NCBI RefSeq assembly: GCF_023091745.1
Contig: NC_068930.1
Span: forward strand, 8,206,262 to 8,270,261
Direction: 5' to 3'
From: Budorcas taxicolor
Lineage: Eukaryota > Chordata > Mammalia > Artiodactyla > Bovidae
DNA length: 64,000 bases
Shown piece after piece: positions 45,601-57,427 of this stretch. Position numbers and translations under genes: made by a program. Positions within the stretch are counted from its first letter, which is position 1. Each line of letters opens with the position of its first letter. Under the pieces are notes generated by a model that worked only from the letters and a program-made list of their open reading frames with translations, was not told the origin of the DNA and ran no database searches.

Positions 45601-48047
45601 CTAAATTCCATATATATGTGTTAGTATACTGTATTGGTGTTTTTCTTTCCGGCTTACTTCGCTCTGTATAATCGGCTCCAGTTTCAGCCGTCTCATTAGA
45701 ACTGATTCAAATGTATTCTTTTTAATGGCTGAGTAATACTCCATTGTGTATATGTACCACAGCTTTCTTATCCATTCATCTGCTGATGGACATCTAGCTT
45801 GTTTCCATGTCCTGGCTATTATAAACAGTGCTGCAATGAACATTGGGGTACATGTGTCTCTTTCAATTCTGGTTTCCTCGGTGTATATGCCCAGCAGTGA
45901 GATTGCTGGGTCATAAGGCAGTTCTATATGCAACTTTTTAAGGAATCTCCACACTGTTTTCCATAGTGGCTGCACTAGTTTGCATTCCCACCAACAGTGC
46001 AAGAGGATTCCCTTTTCTCCACACCCTCTCCAGCATTTATTGCTTGCAGACTTTTGGATCACAGCCATTCTGACTGGTGTGAAATCGTACCTCATTGTGC
46101 TCTTGATTTGCATTTCTTTGATAATGAGTGATGTCGAGCATCTTTTCGTGTGTTTGTTAGCCATCTGTATGTCTTCTTTGGAGAAATGTCTATTTAGTTC
46201 TTTAGCCCATTTTTTGATTGGGTTATTTATTTTTCTGGAATTGAGCTGCAGGAGTTGCTTGTATATTTTTGAGATTAGTTGTTTGTCAGTTGCTTCATTT
46301 GCTATTATTTTCTCCCATTCAGAAGGCTGTCTTTTCACCTTGCTTATAGTTTCCTTTGTTGTGCAGAAGTTTTTAATTTTAATTAGATCCCATTTGTTTA
46401 TTTTTGCTTTTATTTCCAGTATTCTGGGAGATGGGTCATAGAGGATCCTGCTGTGATTTATGTCGGAGAGTGTTTTGCCTATGTTCTCCTCTAGGAGTTT
46501 TATAGTTTCTGGTCTTACGTTTAGATCTTTAATCCATTTTGAGTTTATTTTTGTGTATGGTGTTAGAAAGTGATCTAGTTTCATTCTTTTACAAATGGCT
46601 GACCAGTTTTCCCAGCACCACTTGTTAAAGAGATTGTCTTTACTCCATGTATATTCTTGCTTCCTTTGTTAAAAATAAGGTGTCCATATGTGTGTGGATT
46701 TATCTCTTCGCTTTCTATTTTGTTCCATTGATCTATATTTCTGTCTTTGTGCCAGTACCATACTGTCTTGATGACTGTGGCTTTGTAGTAGAGCCTGAAG
46801 TCAGGCAAGTTGATTCCTCCAGTTCCATTCTTCTTTCTCAAGATTGCTTTGGCTGCTACTGCTAAGTCATTTCAGTCGTGTCTGACTCTGTGTGACCCCA
46901 TAGACGGCAGCCCACCAGGCTCCCCCATCCCTGGGGCTCTCCAGGCAAGAACACTGGAGTGGGTTGCCATTTCCTTCTCCAATGCATGGAAGTGAAAAGT
47001 GAAAGTGAAGTCACTCAGTCATGTCCGAGTTAGCAACCCCATGGACTGCAGCCTACCAGGCTCCTCCACCCATGGGATTTTCCAGGCAAGAGTACTGAAG
47101 TGGGGTGCCATTGTATTTCCATACAAATCTTGAAATTATTTGTTCTAGTTCTGTGAAAAATACCGCTGGTAGCTTGATAGGGATTGCACTGAATCTGTAG
47201 ATTGCCCTGGGTAGTATACTCCCTTTCACTATATTGATTCTTCCCATCAGTGAACATGGTATATTTCTCCATCCATTAGTGTCCTCTTTGATTTCTTTCA
47301 TCAGTGTTTTATAGTTTTCTACATATAGGTCTTTAGTTTCTTTAGGTAGATATATTCCTAAGTATTTTATTCTTTTCATTGCAATGGTGAATGGAATTGT
47401 TTTTCTACTTTCTCATTATTAGTGTATAGGAATGCAAGGGATTTCTGTGTGTTGATTTTATCTCCTGCAACTTTACTATATTCATTGATTAGCTCTAGTA
47501 ATTTTCTGGTGGAGTCTTTAGGGTTTTCTATGTAGAGGATCATGTCATCTGCAAACAGTGACAGTTTTACTTCTTCTTTTCCAATTTGGATTCCTTTTAT
47601 TTCTTTTTCTGCTCTGATTGCTGTGGCCAAAACTTCCAGAACTATGTTGAATAGTACTGGTGAAAGTGGGCACCCTTGTCTTGTTCCTGACTTTAGGGGA
47701 AATGCTTTCAGTTTTTCACCATTGAGGACAATGTTTGCTGTGGGTTTGTCATATATAGCTTTTATTATGTTGAGGTATTTTCCTTCTGTTCCTGCTTTCT
47801 GGAGAGTTTTTATCATAAATGGATGTTGAATTTTGTCAAAGGCCTTCTCTGCATCTATTGAGATAATCATATGGCTTTTATTTTTCAATTTGTTAATGTG
47901 GTGAATTACATTGATTGATTTGCGGATATTGAAGAATCCTTGCATCCCTGGGATAAAGCCCACTTGGTCATGGTGTATGATCTTTTTAATGTGTTGTTGG
48001 ATTCTGATTGCTAGAATTTTGTTGAGGATTTTTGCATCTATGTTCAT
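45601..48047 (-). pseudogene. L1 ORF2 relic (RT to C-terminus)
   Basis: From right to left: RT with MNIDAKILNKILA, HHDQVGFIPGMQG, SGTRQGCPLSPVLFNIVLEV and the intact catalytic LFADDMILYIEN (frame 47376-48047). Next is a segment in frame 47053-47379 (YLGIYLPKETKDLY), then the SINE. Then comes 46581-46841 and a 327-codon C-terminal frame (45601-46584) holding the cysteine-histidine motif CX3CX7HX4C (CWRGCGEKGILLHCWWEC). L1 ORF2p is the endonuclease and RT that mobilises L1 and other RNAs. The endonuclease is missing, and frameshifts plus the SINE break the rest, so it is inactive. Confidence 0.88.
46853..47111 (-). mobile_element. BOV-A2 dimeric SINE in L1 ORF2
   Basis: A reversed dimer with both monomers and the CACTTTCA-type linker (reverse complement at about 46988-47010). 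It lies between L1 sequences AGATTGCTTTGGCT (46842-46855) and TGTATTTCCATAC (from 47112). A little L1 sequence expected at the junction is missing, so the insertion deleted some target bases. Confidence 0.92.
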
Positions 48048-48091
48048 CAGTGATATTGGCCTGTAGCTTTCTTTTTTTGTGGCATCTTTGA

Positions 48092-49611
48092 TTCAAATAC
48101 CAAAAAGAAAAAAAAAATAGTAGTTGGAAGTGATGATTCATTTAAACAGCACATTCATTGATTTTGAAACAGAGCATGGATCTCTCTTTTCACATAAAAC
48201 TCATTTTACTTCCCTCTCAGGATTCAGAGTCATCAGGGAACTTAGACCTGAATGCCAGTTCATTCAAGCCACGCTCACAGTTTTGTTTCTGTAGACCCAA
48301 GGAGCAGGATGCCCTAACATTAGCACTGACAGCTCCTTCTCTGCCTGACTCCTTGCTTCAGCTGCCTTGACTTGACTGCAAATGGTTCTCCCCAGTGCAG
48401 TATGGCCTTTCTTCCAAAAATTTTATTAGAGCCAATTATCTCCTCAAAGGAATATTGTAAAAATACCCACAAAGTATGTCCAGGCAACATCTCCCTTCAA
48501 ATGTTCTGCCAAGAAGCTGTGACATATCCGGAGCACGTCTTCAGGATACAGCCTGCAGCCGCCTTCTTCCCTGAAGCTGCTTCTGGAAGCAGACTTGCCA
48601 CCTGGATTGGGACAGACAGCCAGTTGGGATGGAAAGCAGCGGGGCACCACGACGTTCTTGAAGGGGATTACTGGCCTGGAATTACCCACTTCTTGCATCT
48701 GATCTACCCTGGATAGCTGTGAGGCTCTCCACAACACTTTTTACATACTGACTGTCCCAATAATTTGTAGATATTCATCTCTTCTGGAACTTCCATGAGT
48801 AATTTGTCTCGGTATCTCTATGTAACTGAGACGGAAGGCTTGGCCCTACCCACCAAGGGATTAGTCACTTGTATAAATAAGGATACAAACGGCTTGGGGA
48901 AATAGATTCTGTGAGACTCTAAAAGAGATCACTGACAACTCAAAACACACACCACTGGAGCACGTCACACCACACAGCACATACCATCTAAGTGTCATTC
49001 CATCTGCCCACCTCTCCACCCCCAATGTCAACACCGGGAGCCACATCAACAATGAACAATGGAGAAGAATGTGCTGATCGTGGTACCGTAGACATGCCAT
49101 CTTTCCAGCTAACTGGCAGGCAGCACTCACCAGTTCATTTGTTTGACATTCGCTCATTCATTCCTTAATCTGCCTTGACTCCCCATTTCCTCCCCACCCC
49201 ACACCCTTGGCTAAGCTCTCTAGAATTCTCCACCTCCTCAACCTCTTCTCTTAACCTTCCCTCAACTCTCCACCTGAACCAAGCTGAACACTCCCCCTTA
49301 AAGGATTGCTCTTGAGCCTCCAGGGGAGAAGGGGCTCTGGCTTAAGAGGAAGGGACGTGGGTCCCCTCTGCTGTTTCCGCACCATCCTCTTTCCTCCTCC
49401 CGCACTGTCTCCCTCCCTTCACAACTGTCGCCCACCACCCCTTGTTCATGCAGGACTTAGCCAGCTCACTAACTCTGCCTCCTGTCACCATATGGATGAC
49501 CAGCTACCCAATGGCCAACCAGGTCCTGACTTCCCCAGCATCCCTGACCTCTCCCTTCCCTCCTCCTCACCCATCACTCCCACGGCCCCACTCTGTAACT
49601 ACTAACTGACG
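48092..49611. other. Intergenic DNA, no gene recognised
   Basis: Frames of up to 114 codons (48372-48716 plus) have no domain I recognise. 49160-49600 is rich in C and CT. Confidence 0.45.
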
Positions 49612-49758
49612 CAGGGAAATGAGGGTGCTGCTGACAGAGAAGGGCAGAGTGTTGCAGGGCAGGGCAGGATATCGGAGCTGCACCGCAGTGGATGGGGAGC
49701 TAAAGGCAGAGCAGGGAGGTGCTGAAGGCTTGGGCTGGAATAAAGCTGAGCATGGCAT
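49612..49758 (-). repeat. Unassigned dispersed repeat, minus copy
   Basis: About 150 bases that align, in reverse, with 51291-51440. The complements of both copies share TGCCATGCTCA, AAGCCTTCAGCA, CCATCCACTGC and CAGCAGCACCCTCATTTCC in the same order. I do not recognise the family. Confidence 0.7.
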
Positions 49759-50439
49759 CTAAACAGACCTTAGCCACTTTTCTTCACAACCTCTCCCATC
49801 AAAGGCCTTAAAGGCTTGAGATGAGTCCGACTCAGGCAGGCTTCTGGGGCTGAGCATCCAGGAGTGTCCTCCGGGCAACCTCTGCTGCAGCCACCGCACT
49901 CTGTCCCCACAGCTCACTTCCTCCCATCCCCTCTGTGCAGGTCACTCTCTCCCCTCAGCACCTGCTCCCCCTTCTCTTCATGGCCTCCATTACTATCACC
50001 CTCACTTTCTGCCCACCTCTCACACTGTGGGTACTGCTGGCTGAACCCCAACCTTGAGTGGGGCCATCGGTTTGTCTTATCCACATATTTGTCATTTAGA
50101 GAGAAAACCTCCCGACCCAGCTGACTGGTCCTGCCTCAGTCCATTAGGGCAGGCCACAGTCCCCCTGGGGTTGCTTTTCCTTGTCTTGAAGCAGTTTCAT
50201 GCACTTTCCCATCCCACACACCACTTTCAGGGAGTCCCTCACTTCCTATCTCACATGTGAAAACTGAAGCCAGTAGAGGGGATGTCACCATCCTGTGGGA
50301 ATGAATACCTGCATGGTCCCCCTGCCCCGACTGCCCCCGGGCACAGCGGGGATGTCTTCTTCTCTGTTCTTCAAAGGGGTCCCATCATCCCTCTCCTTCA
50401 CTGCCAACTTCCACCTCACAATTTGGCCATTCCCACAGG
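49759..50439. other. CT-rich intergenic DNA, possibly L2
   Basis: C/T-rich on the plus strand with overlapping short frames. It may be an upstream continuation of the L2 relic that follows. Confidence 0.4.
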
Positions 50440-51050
50440 ATACACACATGCTAGCAACTTCCAGCCTTCCAACTGGCACAGAACAAATCACTTCTTCTGT
50501 CTCATTTCTCTGCTCTCCTCACCATCATCTCCAGATTGCTGTCTCTACTCACTGTCTCCACTTCCACACCTCCACAGTCCTTCTGCTCTCTCCAGGCTAG
50601 CTGTTTCCCCTTGCTTCACGGAGACTTCCCTTGTTAGGGCCACCAGTTGTCCTTGGGAACAAATCCAGAGGACGCTCTCTTCACCCCATCAGTGTTGCTC
50701 ACGTTTGTCCGTCCCCTCAGTGGAAGCACCCTCCTCTTTCCTCTTCCCAAGCCCCTACCCCATCCGCCGGGTGTCCTCTCGCTGCGTTTCATTTCCCACC
50801 TGTGTCTTGACACCGTTTGGGGCTCCTTGTTTTCTTCCCAACACTCAACATTGCACACCGCAGGCCTGGCCCTGGGTCCTCTCTTCTTCCCTGTCCACAT
50901 TCCCTTCCTTGGTGACCACATCTGGTCTCATGCTTTTAAATCATTTCTGTTTACCAAAGACTCCAAGAGGACCTCTCTAGCTCTTGCCAACCCCACGTTC
51001 GTATGTCCAGCTGCCCCTTTGAAATTCCCACCTGGGGGTCTAGGAGGCAT
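50440..51050 (+). pseudogene. L2 LINE reverse transcriptase relic
   Basis: The plus strand follows the ORF2 region of the old mammalian L2 (CR1 clade) LINE. The recognisable point is at about 50866-50925, where the frame reads GLALGPLFFPVHIPFLGDHI. This corresponds to the L2 RT block conserved as ...SVLGPLLF-LYTL-LGD.... The frame 50647-51054 (135 codons) carries it; its upstream LDTVWGS-like part matches the region before it. The copy is heavily diverged with shifts between frames. L2 died out in mammals long before ruminants arose, so this is a fossil. Confidence 0.7.
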
Positions 51051-51290
51051 CTGAAATGAAATACAACCAAAATGGAGCAGTTGATCCTCTTGTCCTTTTG
51101 GAAAAACAAAGCAAAATGAATACATTTATTCTCTGGCCTCTACAAGCTCTCTTGCAGCCTGAGTGTCCAGGGCGCCAGCTGCCCAGAGGACATCCCTGGG
51201 TGTGCAGCCTGCCTGAGTCAGACCGATCTTGAGCCATTATGGCCTTTGAAGGCAGAGGTTGAGAGGAAACGCAGCTGTGGTGCATTCAGG

Positions 51291-51440
51291 TGCCATGCTC
51301 ATCTTTACTCTCATCCAAGCCTTCAGCATCCCCCTGGTCTGGACCCCAGCTCCCATCCACTGCTGTGCAGATCCGATATCTTGGCCTGCCCTGCAACCCT
51401 TTGCCCTTCCCTATCAGCAGCACCCTCATTTCCATACGTC
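51291..51440 (+). repeat. Unassigned dispersed repeat, plus copy
   Basis: The partner of 49612-49758 in opposite orientation, about 75% alike by eye. It overlaps short frames that look alike in both copies (MPCSSLLSSKPSA here, MPCSALFQPKPSA there). This reflects shared DNA and not a proven protein. Confidence 0.7.
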
Positions 51441-52027
51441 CCTATGTCCGCACCATCCCTGGGAGGAATTCACCTCTCCCCAAGTTCAGTTTGCCTGTCT
51501 CTGCACAATGACCCAGACCCATGACAATGAGCAGTGACCCTAATGTGGCCAATCTATCCTATTTCCCTGGGAGCATGACCCAAGCCAGGACCAAAAGACC
51601 AAATTCCAGGACTTTGGAATTACTAGAAAACTAAAGCTCTCCTCCAGCTGAGAGAGTCCTGATGATATTACTTGAACCCCTGGGTCCAGGTAAGCCCCAA
51701 GTTATTTCTGCACCTGTCAGCTATGGGAGCCAATAAACACCTCACCTTTGTTTGAGTTAGAATGGTTTTGCTCACAACCCTAAGAGCTCTGATTAACGCA
51801 TCAATTCATTCACTCACTCACCTCCTCTACTAGTTACCAGGCACTAATCCTTCAGCTAGTGACTGGTTTAAAGTATGCAGCGAAACCACAAATATTCCCC
51901 TCTCCGTGCTCCACAGCCTATGGGGTCAAGCTCTGGTATCTACAGTTCCCTAACTAGGCCCCATCTGATCTCATTTCTCAAGGCTCTCCTTAAATGAACC
52001 TGCTACACCATGGAGATCTATTGTAAT
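51441..52027. other. Intergenic DNA with an old repeat tail
   Basis: The segment around 51700-51800 (GAGCCAATAAACACC then CTCACAACCCTAAGAGCTCT) resembles the tail of an old mammalian interspersed repeat. No gene is seen. Confidence 0.45.
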
Positions 52028-52211
52028 CCCCGGCTCTTTGTAACCCCTGGACTGTAGCCCACCAGGCTGGTCTGTCCATGGGATTCTCCAGACAAGGATA
52101 CTGGAGTGGGTAGCCACTCCCTCTCCAGGAGACCTTCCTGACCCAGGGATCGAACCCGGTTCTCCTGCATTGCAGGCAGATTCTTTAGCTTCTGAGCCAC
52201 CAGGGAAGACC
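52028..52211 (-). mobile_element. Bov-tA-type SINE
   Basis: A reversed tRNA-derived SINE, from GGCTCTTTGTAACCCC at the left to CCACCAGGGAAGAC at the right. No clean target-site duplication was found. Confidence 0.92.
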
Positions 52212-53784
52212 TCCAAAAGCCACATTTATTCCACTCTCAGACCCTCTCCTGGCACTCTCCTCATCTGATCCATCTTCCAGACCCATCTCCCAGGCAGAGT
52301 TCCTCTGAGGAGCTGCCCATGTGACTCTGGCTCACACATCACACATCCTCTCCAGCAGCTCTTGGACCTCCCCGACCCCGACCCTCACCCTCTGCTGGAG
52401 CTCAGCCTCCCTGGCCTCTGTGAGCATGTCCCCCCCAAAGGGCAACATGAAGGCAGGCCTGGTGTCATGCTCCTTTCAGGCCCCAGAATGTCTGGAACAG
52501 AACTAGACATCCTCATTAGGGACAGGCTTTAACACTGACCAGGTCTGCTTCCACACTAAACCTGCTAATTCTCACAGTAACTCACCATTGAGAAACCGAG
52601 GTGCTGGGAACCCAGCCAGCATCAGCCAGCTGGAAGGTGTTGGGCCAGAGTAGGGACGTGGACCTGCCTTAGGAGTCCCTGGGCAGAAGTGGACACTTCT
52701 TAAGTGAGGAAGGGGCAGAAGAAAAGGAGATGCACTTCTGAGGGCATTTTTTTCCTATCCGGCACATCTGTGGTGAAGAACCAACCTGGACCCATCTCTG
52801 CCCTGGTGGTCCAAAAAGAGGAGTCCACGGATCACACGTTTGCCCTTGTGACTGTGACACACTTCTCTAAACATTTCTAAACGCTTACACTCAGCACGCG
52901 TGTCCATAGCCTTGCACGTCAGCAACAAACAGCAGACCAGGCTTCGGGCAGCAAAGCCAGCCACTGCTTTCTGGGGGGCCTGCTGCCTTTCTCCCCACCC
53001 TTTCACCCAGCCCTGTCCCATGTGGGCAGCTGCCTCTGAGCCTGGAGTCCACATGGTGGAGAGCTGGGCAGGTGGGGGGAGCTTCTGAGACACCAGCAGG
53101 GCAGGGGCCCTGTGCAGACAGTGGAGGGGAAAGCAGCCTGCCAGTCCCCCACTCCGGGCCCCGGCGGCCCCGCCCAGATCAGCTCCATCACTGACCAGCC
53201 AGAAACTATGCTTCAGCGCCGAGGGCTACTGGGTCTCTTCAGAAGGACCGATCAGACCACCTGAAGACCAAGGTCAGACAGATGGACCTTGGATCAAGGG
53301 TCAAGGGCCTCTGTCCAGTAAACACTCCAAGTTTCATTCCTTCTTTCACCAAATGTTTACTGATCGCCAGGCCCTGCGCCAGCATTCAGCATAGAGCCGA
53401 GCAGTGTCTCCTGCTGGTCAGGACACAGACGCCGAGATGAGAGCTCGGGGTGGGGACAGTCAGGGGAGGGGACAGGGACCAAGGGGGCAATGGAGAGCCT
53501 GGAGGCATGTCTCCTGTGCTGTGCTATGGGAAGCTGCACCAGATTTCTTGGCGCCAGATCTTTCCAGGGACACCCCGAGGAAAACTTGGAGTCTTCACCG
53601 AAGGAACTAATTGGGCCAAGAGATGGCACAGGGACAGGAGCCTCCTCCCTGATAAACCCCCTCTGTTATGGCCCCTTTTCCATTCTTTCCTGTAGCAGGA
53701 ACCCAACGCTCTGGGCTGGAATTGGTCTTCTCTAGCAGACCCTGAGAGACTCTTAGGAGGATGTGTTCCTTCCATGTCCTGAGA
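52212..53784. other. Intergenic DNA, no gene recognised
   Basis: A reversed MIR-like stretch may lie at about 52565-52670 (GAGAAACCGAGGTGCTGGGA). Overlapping short frames on both strands have no identifiable domain. Confidence 0.45.
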
Positions 53785-53870
53785 GGCAGCATAGCAGGAT
53801 CAGGAAGCTGCTCTTTGAACCTCAGATACGGGTTCAAATCCTAGTCTGGTCACTTGGTGAGGAAGATGTA
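53785..53870 (+). repeat. MIR SINE relic (5' part)
   Basis: GGCAGCATAGCAGGATCAGG through GGGTTCAAATCCTAGTCTGG matches the tRNA-like start of MIR. Confidence 0.75.
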
Positions 53871-53901
53871 AAGCAGTTGAAAGCTAGACTCTGAGCTAGA
53901 C

Positions 53902-54105
53902 TGTTGTTGGTTAATTATAGTTAAGATGTGTCTGACTCTTTTGTAACCCCATGGACTGTAGCCCACCAGGCTCCTCTGTTGATGGGATTTCCCAGGCAAG
54001 AATACTGGAGTGGGTTGTCATTTCCTTCTCCAGGGGATCTTCCCGACCCAGGGATCTTCTGAATTGGCAGGCAGATTCTTTACCGCTGAGCCACCAGGGA
54101 ACCCC
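53902..54105 (-). mobile_element. Bov-tA-type SINE
   Basis: A reversed tRNA-derived SINE, flanked by ctgagctaga at 53892-53901 and ctgagccaga at 54106-54115 (9 of 10 bases). Confidence 0.92.
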
Positions 54106-54115
54106 CTGAGCCAGA

Positions 54116-54420
54116 TGACCTGAGGCCAAATTCCAGCACTAGCTGTGTCAGACTGTGTCTCTCAGCATACTTGTGCCTCAAGTTCCTCCCCCACAAATCA
54201 CTGTAGTACCTGCCATGGAGTGGTTAAGAGGAATGAGTGAGTGAACTTCTGTAAAGTGTTAAACGAGCGCCAGACTAACTGTAAGCCCTTTATTATTGTT
54301 AGCTATGTTGCTTATTGTATGTTAGTCATTGTTAGCTACAGTAATTATACCAACTCACAGGGACAGTGAAAGAACTAAATGGGTTAATCACTGAAAAATG
54401 TTGAATAGGTGCCTGACAAA
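54116..54420 (+). repeat. MIR SINE relics
   Basis: The MIR core and 3' part are recognisable (CACTAGCTGTGTCAGACTG, CTGTAAAGTGTTAAACGAGC, TTATTATTGTTAGCT). A second GTTAGC-type tail near 54320 suggests overlapping or duplicated MIR ends. Confidence 0.65.
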
Positions 54421-56154
54421 GACTACTGCCCTTTCTCCTACATTTTTTGATAAGATAAATAGTGGGTGGAAAGCAGAACCCGCCCTCCCCAGCATCCCAG
54501 GGAGCACAGGCCAGGGGCTGCTCCTGCTCCCCCGGGAGGACACCCTCAAGCCCTCTAAAGGGGCTGTGAAATGCTTGAGAAAATATCCATCTAAGTTCAC
54601 CTTAATGCTTACACACAGTTTTTTAAAGGTCACTTTTTAAAAAAGCAGCAGGAAGGCAGAAAAGTGGGAGAACCCAATGACAGGGGCCAACCAGCTGAGG
54701 GTACAGGGCAGTGCCGGGGAGAAGTTCAGGACACCCCTTCCCACGACGCTGGGGGCAGACACCAGGAGACCCTCTCCCTGGAACAGAACCTTCACCTTTC
54801 ACAGGGAGGGGAGCTGAGGGTGGCCTACAAGAGACAAGCTCAAAAATGCTTATTCCTCCCAGAATAGAAAATTTTCTTTTTGCCTTTCCCCAGGCATTTC
54901 TGTGAAGGAAGGAAGAAAATTGCCCAAGGCCCCCGAGCTGAAACCTGGAGGCTGGCGGTGGCAGTGGGAAACACAGCTGGGAGGGGGAGAAGGCCCCCAC
55001 AGTCTCCCATGCCATGTGACTGAGGGCGCGGGGGCCTGGCTCAGCGGGAGGGCTCCCCAGAACCTTCCTCTCTGTGGCTATCATGGTGCTCTGTCCCTGC
55101 CAGTTTTCAGGTGGGGGAGCCCCCTGAGGGCCTTTCACCACACAGCCTCCCAAGACCTCCCAAGATCACTCCCACATTCGCACCCAAGAGAGCCGGGATG
55201 AATCTGGCCTTAAACCTGTCTTCCTGAAGAACTCCATTGTGCTGACTAGATGGTCCAGTTGGGTCAGTCAGTCAGAATAGATTTCTGGAAGTCGCTTGTT
55301 TATGCCGACCCTCCTGCAAGCTGTCCCCTGTGGCTTCAGCTGACGTGTGTCTAAATGGTGACCCAGCCCCTGACCAGGGCCTCACCTTGGGACTTGACTT
55401 CTCTATCTCTGAGCCCTGGCCCCCATCGGCCTCTCTAGCTGGTAATGTCTTGTCATGCCAGGGCTCAGGGAACCAACAGACACCCATGGGCTGGGCCAGC
55501 TAAGGTGAGATGGGGGGAGCCCAGGACAGATCCAGACAGGAGAGGCAGGTAGCGTGTGATGAAGTCTCCTTGGAAGAGCAGAACTGCAGCTGAGTCACTC
55601 CTGAGGAATCTCTGCATTATAAATAGTCCTGACTGGCAATGATGAAACAGAGAACAATGAAGGGCCATTGTCCTCCCTGATAGACTGTTACTAAACCATG
55701 AATAATCCCTTTGAAGGAACTGAGGCTACAGACAACCCCTTACCCCTTGCATGCCATGCACCAGCACTGTTGATGAAACTAGGAGCTGGAAGCATGCTGG
55801 GGCTGTACCTCTACTGGCATTTCATCAATCAGGACATCAATTCAGGAGATAAGTATGCTCATCCTCAACTTAGAGACGGATCAACAGATCAGAGGGCCTC
55901 CCTGCCCAGGTTCGTGGCTGAGTCAGTGTGGAAATCCAGTGATGCCTGCAGTGATGCCTTTGCTCCTCCAGTTAGCCAGTGGAGCTCCCAAGGGCAGGAA
56001 GGACCCAAGAACCTCAAAACGACCAAGCCATAGTCGCACCAACCAGAGAATCCACTGAGACTCAGGTGCAAAGCCAAGCTATAGAAAATGCCACCCATGT
56101 AAGATCCTTCTAAGCAAGGATAGACCTATCAAACTTTGTTCATCTTTATTTCCC
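54421..56154. other. Intergenic DNA, no gene recognised
   Basis: Long overlapping frames occur on both strands (176 codons minus at 54623-55153; 111 codons plus at 55698-56033). Neither shows a signal peptide, domain or repeat that I recognise, and both overlap open frames on the opposite strand. Confidence 0.45.
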
Positions 56155-56825
56155 TTCAGTTCAGTTCAGTACAGTTGCTCAGTAGTGTTCGACTCCTTGA
56201 GACCCCATGAACTGCAGCATGCCAGGCCTCCCTGTCCATCACCAACTCCCAGAGTCCACCCAAACCCATCTCCATTGAGTCAGTGATGCCATCCAACCTT
56301 CTCATCCTCCACTGTCCCCTTCTCCTCCTGCCCTCAATCTTTCCCAGCATCAGGGTCTTTTCCAACGAGTCAGCTCTTCGCATGAGGTAGCCAAACTATT
56401 GTAGTTTCAGCTTTAACATCAGTCCTTCCAATGAACACCCAGGACTGAGCTCCTTTAGGATGGACAGGTTGGATCTCCTTGCAGTCCAAGGAAATCTCAG
56501 GAGTCTTCTCCAACACCACAGTTCAAAAGCATCAATTCTTCAGTGCTCAGCTTTCTTCATAGTCCAACTCTCACATACATACATGACTACTGGAAAAACC
56601 ATAGCCTTGACTAGACGGACCTTCATTGACAAAGTGATGTCTCTGCTTTTTAATATGCTATCTAGGTTGGTTATAACTTTCCTTCCAAGGAGTAAGCATC
56701 CTTTAATTTCATGGCTACAGTCACCATCTGCAGTGATTTTGGAGCCCAGAAAAATAAAGTCAGCCACTGTTTCCACTGTTTCCCCATCTATTTGCCATGA
56801 AGTAATGGGACCAGATGCCATGATA

Positions 56826-57425
56826 TTAGTTTTCTGACTGTTTATGAACACTGACCATTCTTTGGCATTGCCCTTCTTTGGGACTGGAATGAAAACTGAC
56901 TGTTTCCAAGCCTATGGCCACTGCTGAGTTTTCCAAATTTGCTGACATAGAGTGCAACACTTTCACAGCGTCATCTTTCAAGATTTGAAATAGCTCAACT
57001 GGAATTCCATCACCTCCACTACCTTTGTTCGTAGTGATGCTTCCTAAGGCCCACTTGACTTCACATTCCAGGATGTCTGGCTCTAGATGAGTGATCACAC
57101 CATCATGATTATCTGGGTCATGAAGATCTTTTCTGTACAGTTCTTCTGTGTATTCTTGCCACCTCTTCTTAATATCTTCTGCTTCTGTTAAGTCCTTACA
57201 ATTTCTGTCCTTTATCAAGCCCATCTTTTCATGAAATGTTCCCTTGGTATCTCTAATTTTCTTGACGAGATCTCTAGTCTTTTCCATTCTATTGTTTTCC
57301 TCTATTTCTATGCATTGATCACTGAGGAAGTCTTTCTTATCTCTCCTTGCTATTCTTTGGAACTTTGCATTCAAAGGGGTATGTCTTCCCTTTACTCCTT
57401 TGCTTTTCACTTCTCTTCTTTTCAC
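56826..57425 (-). pseudogene. BovB linker region relic, copy H
   Basis: A 199-codon frame between endonuclease and RT of BovB, with features KKDFLSDQCIEIEENNRMEK, DLTEAEDIKKRWQEYTEELY and GSITTNKGSGGDGIPVELFQ. Its C-terminal end runs into the deletion junction, so it stops just after NPKEGQ-like sequence, where the RT fingers should begin. Confidence 0.8.
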
Positions 57426-57427
57426 AG

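Larger units (their letters stand above)
45248..48091 (-). mobile_element. Ruminant L1, 5'-truncated, split by a SINE
   Basis: A minus-strand L1 beginning with its poly(A) (poly-T here) at about 45248. The 3' UTR runs to about 45600 and then ORF2 from its C-terminus back to the RT domain, ending near 48091. Full ruminant L1 is over 6 kb, so only the 3' half is present. A BOV-A2 SINE at 46853-47111 interrupts ORF2. A short gattca match at both edges may be the target-site duplication but is weak. This copy is much less diverged than the old L1 pieces at 7-20 kb. Confidence 0.93.

Noticed and set aside
50282..50980. 232-codon plus-strand frame as a serine/proline-rich protein
   Set aside because: It overlaps the L2 relic in a different register from the RT frame; CT-rich sequence gives few stops.
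54623..55153. 176-codon minus-strand frame as a possible gene
   Set aside because: GC-rich sequence open on both strands, proline- and glycine-rich without any motif. Composition explains it.
55698..56033. 111-codon plus-strand frame beginning MNNPFEGTE
   Set aside because: Looks plausible at first, but there is no domain I can identify, no flanking splice signals that stand out, and an overlapping opposite-strand frame.
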